A stretch of DNA of 64,000 nt from Dipylidium caninum. Taxonomy: Eukaryota; Platyhelminthes; Cestoda; Cyclophyllidea; Dipylidiidae. The notes beneath the pieces are model-generated. The model searched no databases, had not been told where the DNA came from, and worked only from the letters and a program-made list of their open reading frames with translations. Each line of letters opens with the position of its first letter. The stretch's first letter is position 1. The stretch is from NCBI GenBank assembly GCA_017562135.1, contig QEYB01001398.1, forward strand, positions 62,001 through 126,000, read 5' to 3'. The position numbers were made by a program, and so were the translations under genes. This document shows positions 10,683 through 20,883 of the stretch, one piece after another.

Positions 10683-11322
10683 ACGGGACGATCTGCCGCG
10701 AAAATGTCCCCCTGATTGGCATTCTCCTGGAAGACGCGGTTGAATGCGTAGAACTCGTCCCGCGCCGTGTACGCCTGCGGCTGGCTGAAGCCCAACTGAC
10801 GCTGGTAGGCGACGGTGGAGGGGAGCGACTTGCCGCACACAAACACCTTGTCCATGGCGCAGAACTCGAAGGGCGACTCCAACGTCTCGTCGTGCTCCTC
10901 GGCCGGTCTGAAGCGACTGATCACGCGGATGTTGCCGTTCACCTCCTGCAGTTGGTTGTGCAACTCGCGACGCGTCTCCGTCTCGGAGATGTAGAGCACC
11001 TGCAGACGCTGGTGGTCGAACTGGAGGTTCTCGTAGGCCTCCTTCAACTGGCCATACTCCACACTCTTCTTGGCCGCCGTCTTGGTGCCCGCCTCGGCGA
11101 TGCTCAGTTGGTTGCGCAGACTCGCGTTCTCCGCCGCCACTTTGTCCATGCGGACCCGGTGGTTGGCGAGTTCGACACGCAGGCGTCGAGGTCGAGTTTG
11201 AGTTGGCTGTTCTGCAGGTTGAGGGCTTCACGCTCCTTCACGCTCTCGGTGTAGGACGTCTCGAGTTGTTGGTTGGCAGTCTTGAGGTTCTCGTTGTCGC
11301 AGACGAGTTTTTCCAACGTCAA
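10683..11322 (-). pseudogene. Partial inverted copy of the kinesin gene (stalk end to motor start)
   Basis: On the minus strand 10711-11312 reproduces kinesin 7376-7978 almost exactly. A single C is missing relative to the intact gene in the stretch corresponding to 7500-7506 (near 11188), which breaks the reading frame. One A/G change alters CACCGAGTCC to CACCGGGTCC and one G/A change follows the deletion. After the deletion the second frame (M at 11149) runs to about 10676 and ends soon after the motor start, before the P-loop. No P-loop, switch I or switch II is present, so no motor can be made. Beyond the near-identical core, weaker similarity persists for about 30 bases at the motor side (DIF..RP is conserved) and about 10-20 at the stalk side. 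It is best described as a truncated pseudogene. Confidence 0.85.
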
Positions 11323-13234
11323 AGCGATGCTCCTCTAACTTCCTTCCTCCACTTCTTTTACCCCCTCGAGACCTCCTCGTCGGTTGCCCGAAATGAGATC
11401 TCAGCTTCGGCTATAATTTCATTTACTAAGAATAGCCAGGCACGGAATTCCCGGAGTCTTCGAGAGACAAGACTAGATGGGCGAGGAATGGCAGATGAGA
11501 CTTGATTTTAACTGGCATCATTAGTTTTATTGCAACCTCGAAAATTACATCAGCGTGTTTTTTACCTGCTGGAAATGCCCAACTCACAAGTAATGGAGGG
11601 GGGGGGGAGGGAGCGGGAAGGGGAGCGAATCCTCTCTGGCATTCTCCTTCCCTCCGCAGACGGAAACAGTCGGTTCTCGCAAAGTTCAATCTTCTTCCCT
11701 TTGCTGCGTGCCCCACCTTCACTCGTGCTGACGTCGGACACCATGGCGTCCAGACGGCGTCGACGACCACCAGCCACCGCGACCGGTTGTTTGGCGGCAC
11801 TTCGCCCTCCTCTTCTTAATCGAGGGTCGAAACACTACCTACACCGCGTATTCCTCATTCTCACTGGGCAGAAATAATTGCGGAATAGATGTCGTCTCGG
11901 CGTTTTCCTCTGTTTAACCTTTTTCGTCCATTCCATTTGATCTCACCGTTTCGCCAGCCTCATTTCCCTACGCCACCGGGGCAAATGGTGTGTTATTTGC
12001 GGGAAACTCTCGCTGTCACTCATTCGAGCGTCGTAGACAGCTCATTGTTGGCGGCTGACTTTTTGGTTGTTTTTCCTCGGATGAAAGATTGTCTCCTCTC
12101 TCTTCAGACTGCGTTATTCTTCTTCTTCCTCGGGGCGACACCAAACGATTTGGGCGAGTGCGCAGTAACTGCTGTGAATTACCTGGAATAACCGCATATC
12201 TTTTTTCTCCGACGCAGGAGAAGGAACCGTTGCTGACTCGATGACCAGCAGTCAAAGTCACTAATCCCCTGTGCCAAAGCGTTGCCCCGCGACTCCCTGA
12301 TTTTTTAATCAACCAGGTAAATATTCTACTTCACAACACGTTAGTTTTTTTATGCCCAGCAAAATCATAATCGCGTGTATGAATTTCCGACATTCTACGT
12401 GTTCCCCTCCGAAGTGCTTAATTCGACAACTTTACGATTATGACACTTCCCACTTCGTATGACTTGAGACACTCGAAGTGCCCCACCCGTAAGTACTTCC
12501 GGCTATTCACCCGTCGTGCCGCATGAGCGCTTCATTGCGCAATGCCTCATCCTCCTCCAATCAATTTCGTCGTGTGAAACGCATTTTCAACCCCATTGGC
12601 CAGTTGGTGAGCGTCGTTTGGAGGTGGCGAATGACTCAGCCCTGAATAAAAAATCGATAGTGCCGGTGGCCTGGCGCAGTCCGGCGATGATAATGGTGAT
12701 GCTGACGCTGCTGCTGCTGACGATGATAATGATGCCAATAATAATGGCGGCGGTATAAATTAGCCTTAAGAGGCTATCGTGACATGAAAGTGGAGCGAAG
12801 AAGGCAACGCCGGAGGATGTTAGGAAATATTCGTGGTGCTGCTTTTCGTTCCCTCGCAAATCTGCTCACTGAGAGACGAGTGATGGAGAGGTCCCGTCCA
12901 CCCCCTCTGACCGGGAGGATGAATTAACCCCGGCACTTGAGCGATGGCCGACACCGCATGTTACCGCTACTCAACGCACAAATGAAGATGCACGAGCAGC
13001 AGCTAGCGAAGTGTATTAAAATCTGTGCCTCTGCTCATGTGCGTTGAAACGTTACTTTAAGATTAACATCTCCAGCTAAAAGTTGACTTCCTTGGTAGCA
13101 TTTGCTTAGTCCTTCTGGGCTCATCGCTGCGCACTTGTCGCGGGGGGGCGAACAAGTTGAGGGCTTAAACACGCTCTACGGGTGTGTCCGCCCCTCAACC
13201 TTCCTCAATCAAAGGAGCAGACCACAAATAGGCT
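11323..13234. other. Intergenic region between kinesin copy and G-alpha-like gene
   Basis: No gene was recognised. Open frames here (11426-11800, 11502-11877, 12016-12312 and others) overlap one another on both strands and carry no motif. A GAT/GCT/AAT triplet-rich tract lies at about 12685-12755. This is the 3' flank of the G-alpha-like gene. Confidence 0.5.
12685..12755. repeat. Imperfect triplet-repeat tract (GAT/GCT/AAT)
   Basis: Interleaved GAT, GCT and AAT units form a 70-bp low-complexity tract in non-coding sequence. Confidence 0.7.
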
Positions 13235-13240
13235 TTTATT
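13235..13240 (-). terminator. Poly(A) signal of the G-alpha-like gene
   Basis: AATAAA on the minus strand, 20 nt after the TAA stop at 13260-13262. Confidence 0.6.
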
Positions 13241-13259
13241 AACACCGACACGAAGGTGA

Positions 13260-16200
13260 TTATGGCGGTTTCGGCGGTTGCTTTGCCGTTAGGTGGACAA
13301 CGTTGTCCACGAGTTCGCGGATGGCTTCCACGTCGGAGTGGACACTCATGACCTTCGTGTAGACCCGCTTCGTGCGACTTCTGTTCAACGCCTCAAAACG
13401 ACTTTGTATGAATTTTGCAGCATCAACGGCATCGTTGGAGCCTAAAAGGCAGACGCGCAAAGATAAGTGATAAAATTTAGCCGAATATTCACTAAAAATG
13501 TGCTCTTTGGAGTGGATGTTCGAATAAGCGTGAGAGTAGAGCTTTTCCACATCAGTCAAAATGACGAGCGCGGACAGGGAAGTCTTTTTTCCCGCCTCGC
13601 CCTCGAGGACTGCCAGGAGGCCGAGCCAGAAGAGGCAGCTTGGGTGCTCGCCTCTTCCATTCAAAGGGATGGCGATCTCGATTTTTGCCCCTCAACTTAC
13701 CCCATCTGCCGCCAATCGCCGTCCGCGACTGGTTCTGCCTCCTCCACAGGGCCGCCCATTGGGAACCATCCCGAGAGGTGAGCGAAGCCGTCCCTGCTCC
13801 GTTTACCTCCGCACCCACCACCCCGCCCCCCGCCCCCCGCCCCAATTGCCCGTGCATCCACGCATTTTTGCCCCTCAACTCCTTCCCAACCCTCGGGCCA
13901 CCCGCCCGCCTTGCATCCGTGCGTGCCCGGGCTCCAGTCCGCCGCCTTCCAGTCCAGGAGTTGCCCTCTCCCTCTGCGTCCACCGGCGGAGACTGCACCC
14001 TTGTCCACCCTGCCTGCGGAATCGGAGAGGGAAGGGAAAGTAGACTTGCCAAAGCCTCCTAAGAACTGATGCGATTGTCTGCCATGAAGTGCACGAGAGG
14101 GCGGTCGAGACGGCGCCGCAGACGGCGGGAGGATCTCGTGACGCGGCCTCGTGACTGACAGGTTGGCTGCTCACGACGCACTCGTGATGGAGGAGGAGCT
14201 CGAATGAAAAGTTGGAGTGCACTTCCGCCTGCTAGCGTCGGAAGATTGCCTGGAGCACTTTCCGACGCCTCCTTCACACTTTTCACCCTCTATTTCCTCG
14301 CCCTGAAGTTGTCTGTCCGCAATTTTAACAACCCTGTCTGTCTACGTGGCTCTCCTCGTCGCCTCCATGCGTCCCTTTGCCATGGGAATTCGCTCCCTCA
14401 TTGCACGGTGCTTATCTTCGAGGGGGAAACACTTATAATCCCCAATTATGGGGGGACAAAAACACGAGCGCTCACTTCAAACCCAGACCCCTTCCGGTGG
14501 TGACTGCTTTCTCCCCCAACGCCTCTATAAATTGGGAAGTGAATAATCCAGGCCACTTTCACACCGACCTAATCGCCTAAAGCTCTTCATAGCCGGCTCT
14601 CCGAGCCTTCGCCTCCCTTCGCTCGGGGCTTGAGGCCGAGCCTGCGGCCGAGAGTGCGCGCGGAGAGGGGATTTTCGAGACAAATGAGGGAATTGCGGTG
14701 CCGGGAGAAGGGTCTCTCCTCCACCCATCGTCTCAACGGCGAGGGAGAGGCAGCCTCTCGATAGCTGTGGTCCTCGTCGGGGAAAATGCGTCCAACACCT
14801 CCACAATGAATCGGCGCCAAATTCACAGAGTCGGTGTCAATGGGCGGAGAGTGCGAGAGGTGAAGTCTCCCTCCCTGGAGACCATCCGCACACGCCAAAT
14901 AGGCGATTCTGTCTGTTTTAAATAGAAACACCATAAAAGTGTCCTGCAGAAGCGCTCTGCGCATTTTTAGGACCGTTCACTGCGTCAGACACTTCATTAG
15001 AGCCGTCCAAGTGATTTAAGCTGTTTAACTATGCACAAGTTCTCTGCCTTCAGAAGTTAGTTGGCTTGCACTATTCCGAAAGACGAGGAGCATGGGTAGC
15101 CATGCGGCTGTCCACTTCATCCACCTTCCAACAAGGGATGCGCACTTTTGCCAAATGGACGCCTTCCACTCTCCTCGTCACTTGACCACGGAAATCAGGG
15201 AGGAGGAGGAGGGAGGAGGAGGAGGGGACGAGACTGAGGAGACTGAGGAGGAAGAGTCTGAGGCAAGTACGAAGCTGGCCGGGTCGGCGACGGTCTGACG
15301 AAACCGAACCAGACGATTTTGGTGTGCCGGCAGCCGACTACACAGGATCGCGTTTCTTCGCCGCCCAATTTGAAGGGAAGAAGCTGCAGGGTGGCGGAGG
15401 TCTACACGAAGACGGATTCGGCATTGCGCAAGTTGCCCGACTCCTCCGACTCGAGGCCTTCACACCAAGTACAAAAATACACGGTTTCCAGTTTCATCTC
15501 CACTTTACCATGTCACCCAAGATGGCCTCGAGGGAGGGAAGTTCTTGCCAACTCGACATCACCAAATCGGCCATCAGTCGTCATCGCCTTGAACGGCTGC
15601 CAGGGAGGCGGTGGCGCACTTTGTTGTGCGCATCTCCTTCTCCATAGTCGCGTAAAAGTTGTCTCAACTTGAATAGCTCGCACTACAAAGCGGTGCATAT
15701 GCCTCTCATCAGGGTGAATGGCGGCCGAATTAGAAGTTCCGAGGTGAAAATCAGACAAAGGCATTCTCGTCTCCGTCCCCTCATTACTGGAAGCAGTTAC
15801 AATTCACTTCTGATCAAGTATTTTTCTCGTTCAGTCTGTCATCTGTGAAAACACCGTTGAGGCGTTTGAGGGCGGTGCTTCTTGAGTGTGGCGAACACGG
15901 CTACGTGGTGCTTCGGTCTGCTGTTTGCTTCTACGCCTCGTTTACCAGGAAGCAGGAAACAATTATCGTCGTAAGAAGCGACAGACTGTTACACAAAAGT
16001 GGAGACGACGAGGTTAAGGGCAGAGGTTGCATGGAAGAACGAGTTGTGTCGAAATCGCGTCAGTTTATATTCTCTCTTTGCTGTGGGCAATTTGAAGGAC
16101 CATTACCTTCAACGAACAAAATTACTGTGCTAACAGCGGGAGGATTTGAGAACATGATTGAATTCCCATTATGTTAAAAAAAATACCTCCTCCAAATTTA

Positions 16201-18373
16201 TCCACGGACATCAGAAACAGGCAACTTTACTGCGTTGAGTAATGCCAGAATCGGAGCTCTGAGACATGCCAATTTGTCCAATAGCAGCGACCAGGTCTCT
16301 TTTCGCCCCAGTGCGTTCGGCCACATCTCCTCCCGATCCACCCAGAGAAATGGGGGCTGAGTGTCAACTGTCAAAACTAGTAAAGAAGAGACTTGCCTCC
16401 GTAGTTGGGGAAGGAGGCCTTGAGTGGAGAAATGGCCAGTCTGCGTTGGAAGAGGTCAAACTTGTTGAGGATGAGGAAGACGGTGGCGCATTTGGTGAAC
16501 CAGTTGCTGTTACAGATCGACCCGAAGTACTCCATGTCGTCTCGGATTTTTAACTGAAGTAAATCAGGTTTATTAAAATTTAGTCAAAAGAGTGCATTCC
16601 CAGTTCGCATGACATTCGTTTTATCGTCAGTGCCTCGGCGGTTCTCCCTCTCGTGCGCCCAGCGGCGCCACCTTCCAATGTCAACCTTGTCCTTATTCTA
16701 CATGATAATACCGTGGATTGTTCTATTTTTTTGGATTCCTCACCACTTAAGGACAGACAAGCAGGCTGGAATCGCTACGGCTAACAGATGATGGTTACTT
16801 TTGCGTGATAGAAGTTTCCACACCTCTGAATACGCCACGATGTCAGGGAATTTTCGACAACGCAACCGTCAGTAAAGGCATTGACATATTTTTACTACAT
16901 TCACGCACGATTCCAGCACAGTGTCACGTCGTGCCAAAGTTGTTAACACTGCCTCCACGTAAGGTCTTTACGGTCATTAGATGGTGGTGTTCACGGCAAA
17001 TGACGTTAGAATAACACCAAATACTGTAATCGTTTGTTTCCTCACATCATGATTTGGAGGCTAGGAACAAATTAAAATAGGACCAAATTAATGTATTTAT
17101 ATAGTGACGATAATTATTTGACATAATTATCTCACTCAGCGGCTAAACTAATTAGAAAAGGTATAAATACAAGAACATATGCTTTGCCAAAAATCTTAAA
17201 TAAGCGAACTTGGACAAGTCTCTAGCTAACCATAATTAGCTACAAATTGAACAAGAGGTGGTAGTAAAAACTATAAATCTCTTGGGGGAAGTCAGTCTGC
17301 TGCTTTCTCAATAAAATCTATAAAATAATAACACAATGATATCCTTAAATGACAACTTGCAGTTTATTCCATAGGCTAATCAAAATGACGAGGATTCGCT
17401 AGAGGGTTAGCAATATGACAGAAGCTACTTTTACTTTCCAGGTATTAGGAACCCAACCAACCTTTTCAGAATCAGGATCCAGATAAGAATCATAGCCAAG
17501 AAGGGATGACACAAAAATTATAGCATCTGCATCGTCAAAAAAATGTACCCACTTTTGAATTGAAGATTTCTTTGTTGGGACACATACAAATCTAGAAAAA
17601 ACAACATCGTTAATGACCATTACCTGAAAAAATTATCGTCACGGATAACAATTTCTTCGATAGTTCCACAGCCTCCGCACTTTATATGCAGAATATCTTC
17701 AATGGATGGCAAAAAAGTTTTCTTGACTAATGCGTTCTAGTGTTGAGAAAAAGCTTAAAAGTTGGTAAGCAGGTCTTAATTACTAAGCAGTAGAAAAGGC
17801 GGCTTCACCAATGGTCGAGTTAATAAACCTCTGCAGCGCTTTGTCTTCCCACAAGCGTTTCAGCGCTGATATTACCTTGATTGAAATGATTCCATTTTTC
17901 ACTATATTCGCATTACGAACTAGCAATCGTGCATGTTCCTAAGAACAGTGTTAAATCAAATAACTTTAACCAGTGTATTAATATTATCAAAGTCCAACCC
18001 GGCTCTTCCGAATTCATGCAACAGGTACAGAAGGTTTATCACAACATTTGAGAGAAAACGTTTGCGTAAGGAGAGTCGATAATCAATGGTGAGGCCACCG
18101 CAGTTCAGTAGCCTATTTTTTGTAACATACCATTAAGATTACTTTACTTGGTGAACTAATGTATTGCGACCCGCATATTCATTTCCTTAAAATGCATGAA
18201 GAATTGGAAAATAACTCACCAATAATTATTATGTTTGATGTGCGCAGACTTTTTTCTTTAACTTCCAACATTTCATTATCAATGCGGTCGGAGTATAATT
18301 CAGCCTTCGTTTTTGGTCTTTTACAAGTATGATTCCTAGGGGTGACGTTCATGCAACAACACATAAGCACCAT
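13260..18373 (-). CDS. Divergent heterotrimeric G-protein alpha subunit-like protein with degenerate nucleotide-binding motifs
   Basis: I assembled eight exons: 18220-18373, 18143-18185, 17971-18112, 17784-17938, 17624-17753, 17462-17591, 16397-16553, 13260-13441. Apart from one extra base in a T-run of exon 5 (A6 at 17711-17716 on the plus strand), all phases agree and give about 363 residues, a normal G-alpha length. Recognisable parts in order: an N-terminal helix with a Cys cluster (MCCCMNV) but no Gly2; IIIIGNEYAGRNT at the P-loop; the helical domain; SFFSTLERI-type sequence (FFSTLERISQEN); KWVHFFDDADAIIFV; CNSNWFTK; NKFDLF; AAKFIQSRFEALN; YTKVMSVHSD. Against Gi numbering, K46 is Arg, S47 Asn, R178 Lys, T181 Gly, D200 Cys and Q204 Lys. 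DVGGQR reads CVPTKK and TCAT reads MSVH; only NKxD is kept. GTP hydrolysis by the usual mechanism seems impossible. It is either a pseudo-GTPase G-alpha or a decaying gene. The C-terminus ends KQPPKPP. Confidence 0.8.
13442..16396 (-). other. G-alpha-like intron 7 (2.96 kb, GC-AG)
   Basis: The frame across the junction requires exon 7 to end at 16397 with donor GCAAGT and exon 8 to start at 13441 after CCTTTTAG. This restores NYGGSNDA, matching the family's YAGSNT. The intron is GC-rich in parts (13.6-14.2 kb), which creates many long shadow open frames on both strands. No gene was recognised within it. Confidence 0.65.
17592..18219 (-). other. Cluster of five micro-introns (30-34 nt) in the G-alpha-like gene
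   Basis: Introns 18186-18219 (34 nt), 18113-18142 (30), 17939-17970 (32), 17754-17783 (30) and 17592-17623 (32) all begin GT and end AG. Removing each one restores the G-alpha alignment. By contrast intron 6 (16554-17461) is 908 nt and intron 7 nearly 3 kb. Confidence 0.8.
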
Positions 18374-18387
18374 TAAAAAACCGCCAT
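18373..18387 (-). promoter_or_regulatory. Upstream minimal ORF overlapping the G-alpha-like start
   Basis: Reading on the minus strand, a four-codon frame (MAVF, then stop) ends TAA, and the last A of that stop is the first base of the ATG at 18373 (TAATG). If translated, it could affect initiation. A second in-frame Met at 18364, just before the Cys cluster, is an alternative start. Confidence 0.35.
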
Positions 18388-20406
18388 GTGTTCAAGGACC
18401 TACGAGTAGAAAAGAAAACAAGCCATTAAAAGGTAGGGTTTCTACAAGGGTTTATTTCATACCATAAAATCTGCAACCTTGAGGCAGTATACTCTCAACG
18501 GTCTTGTAATATCTAACAATAATCGGGGCTATGTAATTTGCAAAGAAAAGCACATAAAGATGCTGAAAAGAAGGTTTCACAAACTTATGTTCCAGAAGTG
18601 CTGTGTTTTTATATGGGAAAACAAAATGACACAAAATTCATTCTAAGCCTTCTGGAAACCTGCAGACCGAGATATTGCCGGAAACTCACTTTAACTCGCT
18701 ATGAATGATCTATTATTCGTCATTGAACGCGCCCACACACATACACACACCCGAATATCCTCCATCATATACCTCTCTACTTTGCTGCCGTTGTGGAAAA
18801 TCAACTTTACCTACTTGTGATTGGAGCCGTATGCGATTATACCGAATCCTTCGGTTGTCCGTTTTACTTTCCCTACCCATAGGTATTTTTGATCTAACTC
18901 AAATTGTGAAGTTAATCATGATTTTTGATATTTCTCTTCTCCGATTCTACGCTCTGGCATCTGTGCCGTTCCCTAAAAACACACTTAATTATCCTCTCGG
19001 ATAGTTATTTGAGGCTCTTTACTTTTCATGGATTAAATTGAAAGCGACGGGAGTCCGGGGCAATTGAGTTAAAGATGTTCTTTTTAAAACTAATGGAAGA
19101 TAATGCCATTTAGAATGTGAAAATTCGCCGGCTTGGCTATCAGATTTGAGTGTTCGTAGGGAAAACAATAAAATGTAGTATGCTTAATGGTAACCGTGTC
19201 TTTCTTATCCCGACTGTCACGGGTTGACCATCATCTGACGCGAGTATCAGCCCCGGATGAAGTCGCCGAATCTTTTAGCCAGATTTCGTTCTGATAATTT
19301 TTCGCTGAAAAATCCTTAGAGATCAAGTTGAACTTTCAGTTGAAGAAGATGAGACTCTCATCAGTCGTGGCGTTTGCCGATTTTCGGATCTACAGAACAC
19401 GGAAGGCGATGGTGCCGTGAAGTTCGGATGAGAATCACGAAATTGAATCAAAGGAAATTAAAAAATCTTTGGTATGTTAAGAAACTCGATCCATAATTTC
19501 CTCACCAGCATAAGGGAACTTTGTCGAGGCAACGCATTAGTGTTGTCTGAGATCCCCACCTGAAATGCAAAGACGGAATGTGAGCGTGTAGAAGAGATGT
19601 AATGTTATGTCTTTCAAAAAAATTGATTTTGCATTCTTACTTAAATCCGCAATCATATAGTTATCAAGTCAATGGACAACCGGAGATAGTCGATATATGT
19701 CCGTTAGCAAAAATCATCAGCAATGCGTGTGCAACTCATAGATTAGAAAACTTTTAGAATTAACGCAATTTATCCGATGCCATGCCGCAATGTATTTCAA
19801 ATATTGTTACAGGTGATCCAAAACGAAGACATCGCAGTCAGAGTGATGCGCATACAAAGGTAAAAATGACTAAGGAAAATGAAATTATATGTGAAGCTTC
19901 ATTCAATTTCACCAGTTAAATTTTATGAAGTGCCGATATTAAAAACTTGTCAATATGATTAGGCATGACGTAGCGGCACGGCCACGAACATATGTTACAT
20001 AGACAAGCACTTTCCCTTCGATTTTCTTGCGCTTAAGAGAATTTCTGGTTGATATAACCACCATAGGCTGATACTAGATTCTTGGTAAGGAGCCTTTCCG
20101 GACAATAATGTAGGCGTACTCTCGTCTTACTCTGCTACCTCGTTGAATTGTATAACAAACTTCCGTATATTCATGTACCCAAAAGCCAGTTATTTTCGTT
20201 CTTGAAGTCAACAAACTTCCGCATCTAGTTCCCCATGCAGCGCCACTTCTTCTCTTAGCTGCCCCAAGTCCTCAATACTTGTCTAATCGTAACTTAAATC
20301 GTTTATAAAATACAATTAGACGCCACTTGTCAGCAATCCATGCTCTATTTGTGCCATCATCATACATGTTAAACTAATGTTCAAATGCTCTACAGCCTTA
20401 AGGACT
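18388..20406. other. Intergenic region between G-alpha-like gene and LSM7
   Basis: AT-rich sequence with no recognised coding exon, RNA gene or repeat. The two genes diverge, so both promoters should lie here. A pyrimidine-rich stretch ending CTCGTAG, about 12 nt before the uORF of the G-alpha-like gene, resembles a 3' splice acceptor. Confidence 0.45.
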
Positions 20407-20802
20407 ATGTCAGGCGACCAAACACAGACTGCTTCAAAGCGCCCGAAAAAGGAGTCCATCATCGACCTCACGCGATATCTGGACAAACGAATTCGTGTCA
20501 AGTTCACCGGAGGACGCGAGGCAACCGGAATTCTAAAAGGTTGCGACAACCTTCAAAACATGGTTCTCGACAACACTATCGAATACCTTCGTGATCCTTC
20601 GGATCCATCCCGCCTAACTGATGACACTCGAGAGTTGGGCCTTGTTGTCTGTCGGTAAGATTTTGGTCTACAAAACCCAAATATGCCTCCCATTCCCTGC
20701 TAAAACAATTATCACTCATGCATTAGGGGACCTTCAGTAGAACTAGTCTGTCCAGCTGATGGAATGGAGTCCATTTCGAATCCATTCGTCGAGGCGGAGT
20801 AA
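20407..20802 (+). CDS. LSM7: U6 snRNA-associated Sm-like protein LSm7
   Basis: Two exons, 20407-20654 and 20727-20802, joined across a 72-nt GT-AG intron, encode 107 residues. The Sm1 motif region DLTRYLDKRIRVKFTGG is followed by ATGILKGCDN, MVLDNTIEYLRDP, and the Sm2 region LGLVVCRGPSVELVCP. The order and the C-terminal DGMESISNPF match LSm7 closely. LSm7 is part of the LSm2-8 ring that binds the U6 3' end and of the cytoplasmic LSm1-7 ring in mRNA decapping. I chose the ATG at 20407 because it places the short N-terminus as in the family; an in-frame ATG at 20377 is also open. The gene converges on REXO4, 81 bp away. Confidence 0.93.
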
Positions 20803-20870
20803 TACACAGCCCGATGGATTTTCATTGCATGTTTGATAAAAGTGTGTACAGGTATCGTTTAATAACTGTT

Positions 20871-20876
20871 AATAAA
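20871..20876 (+). terminator. Poly(A) signal of LSM7
   Basis: AATAAA 69 nt past the LSM7 stop and only 8 nt before the REXO4 stop on the other strand, so the two 3' ends probably overlap. Confidence 0.55.
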
Positions 20877-20883
20877 TTCATAC

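Noticed and set aside
10342..10842. 166-codon minus-strand frame entering the kinesin copy
   Set aside because: It reads the duplicated segment in the wrong frame and then runs into unrelated sequence.
13552..14062. Several 100-166-codon frames on both strands inside the G-alpha-like intron 7
   Set aside because: They overlap one another in GC-rich DNA, have Pro/Arg/Gly-rich composition and show no motif.
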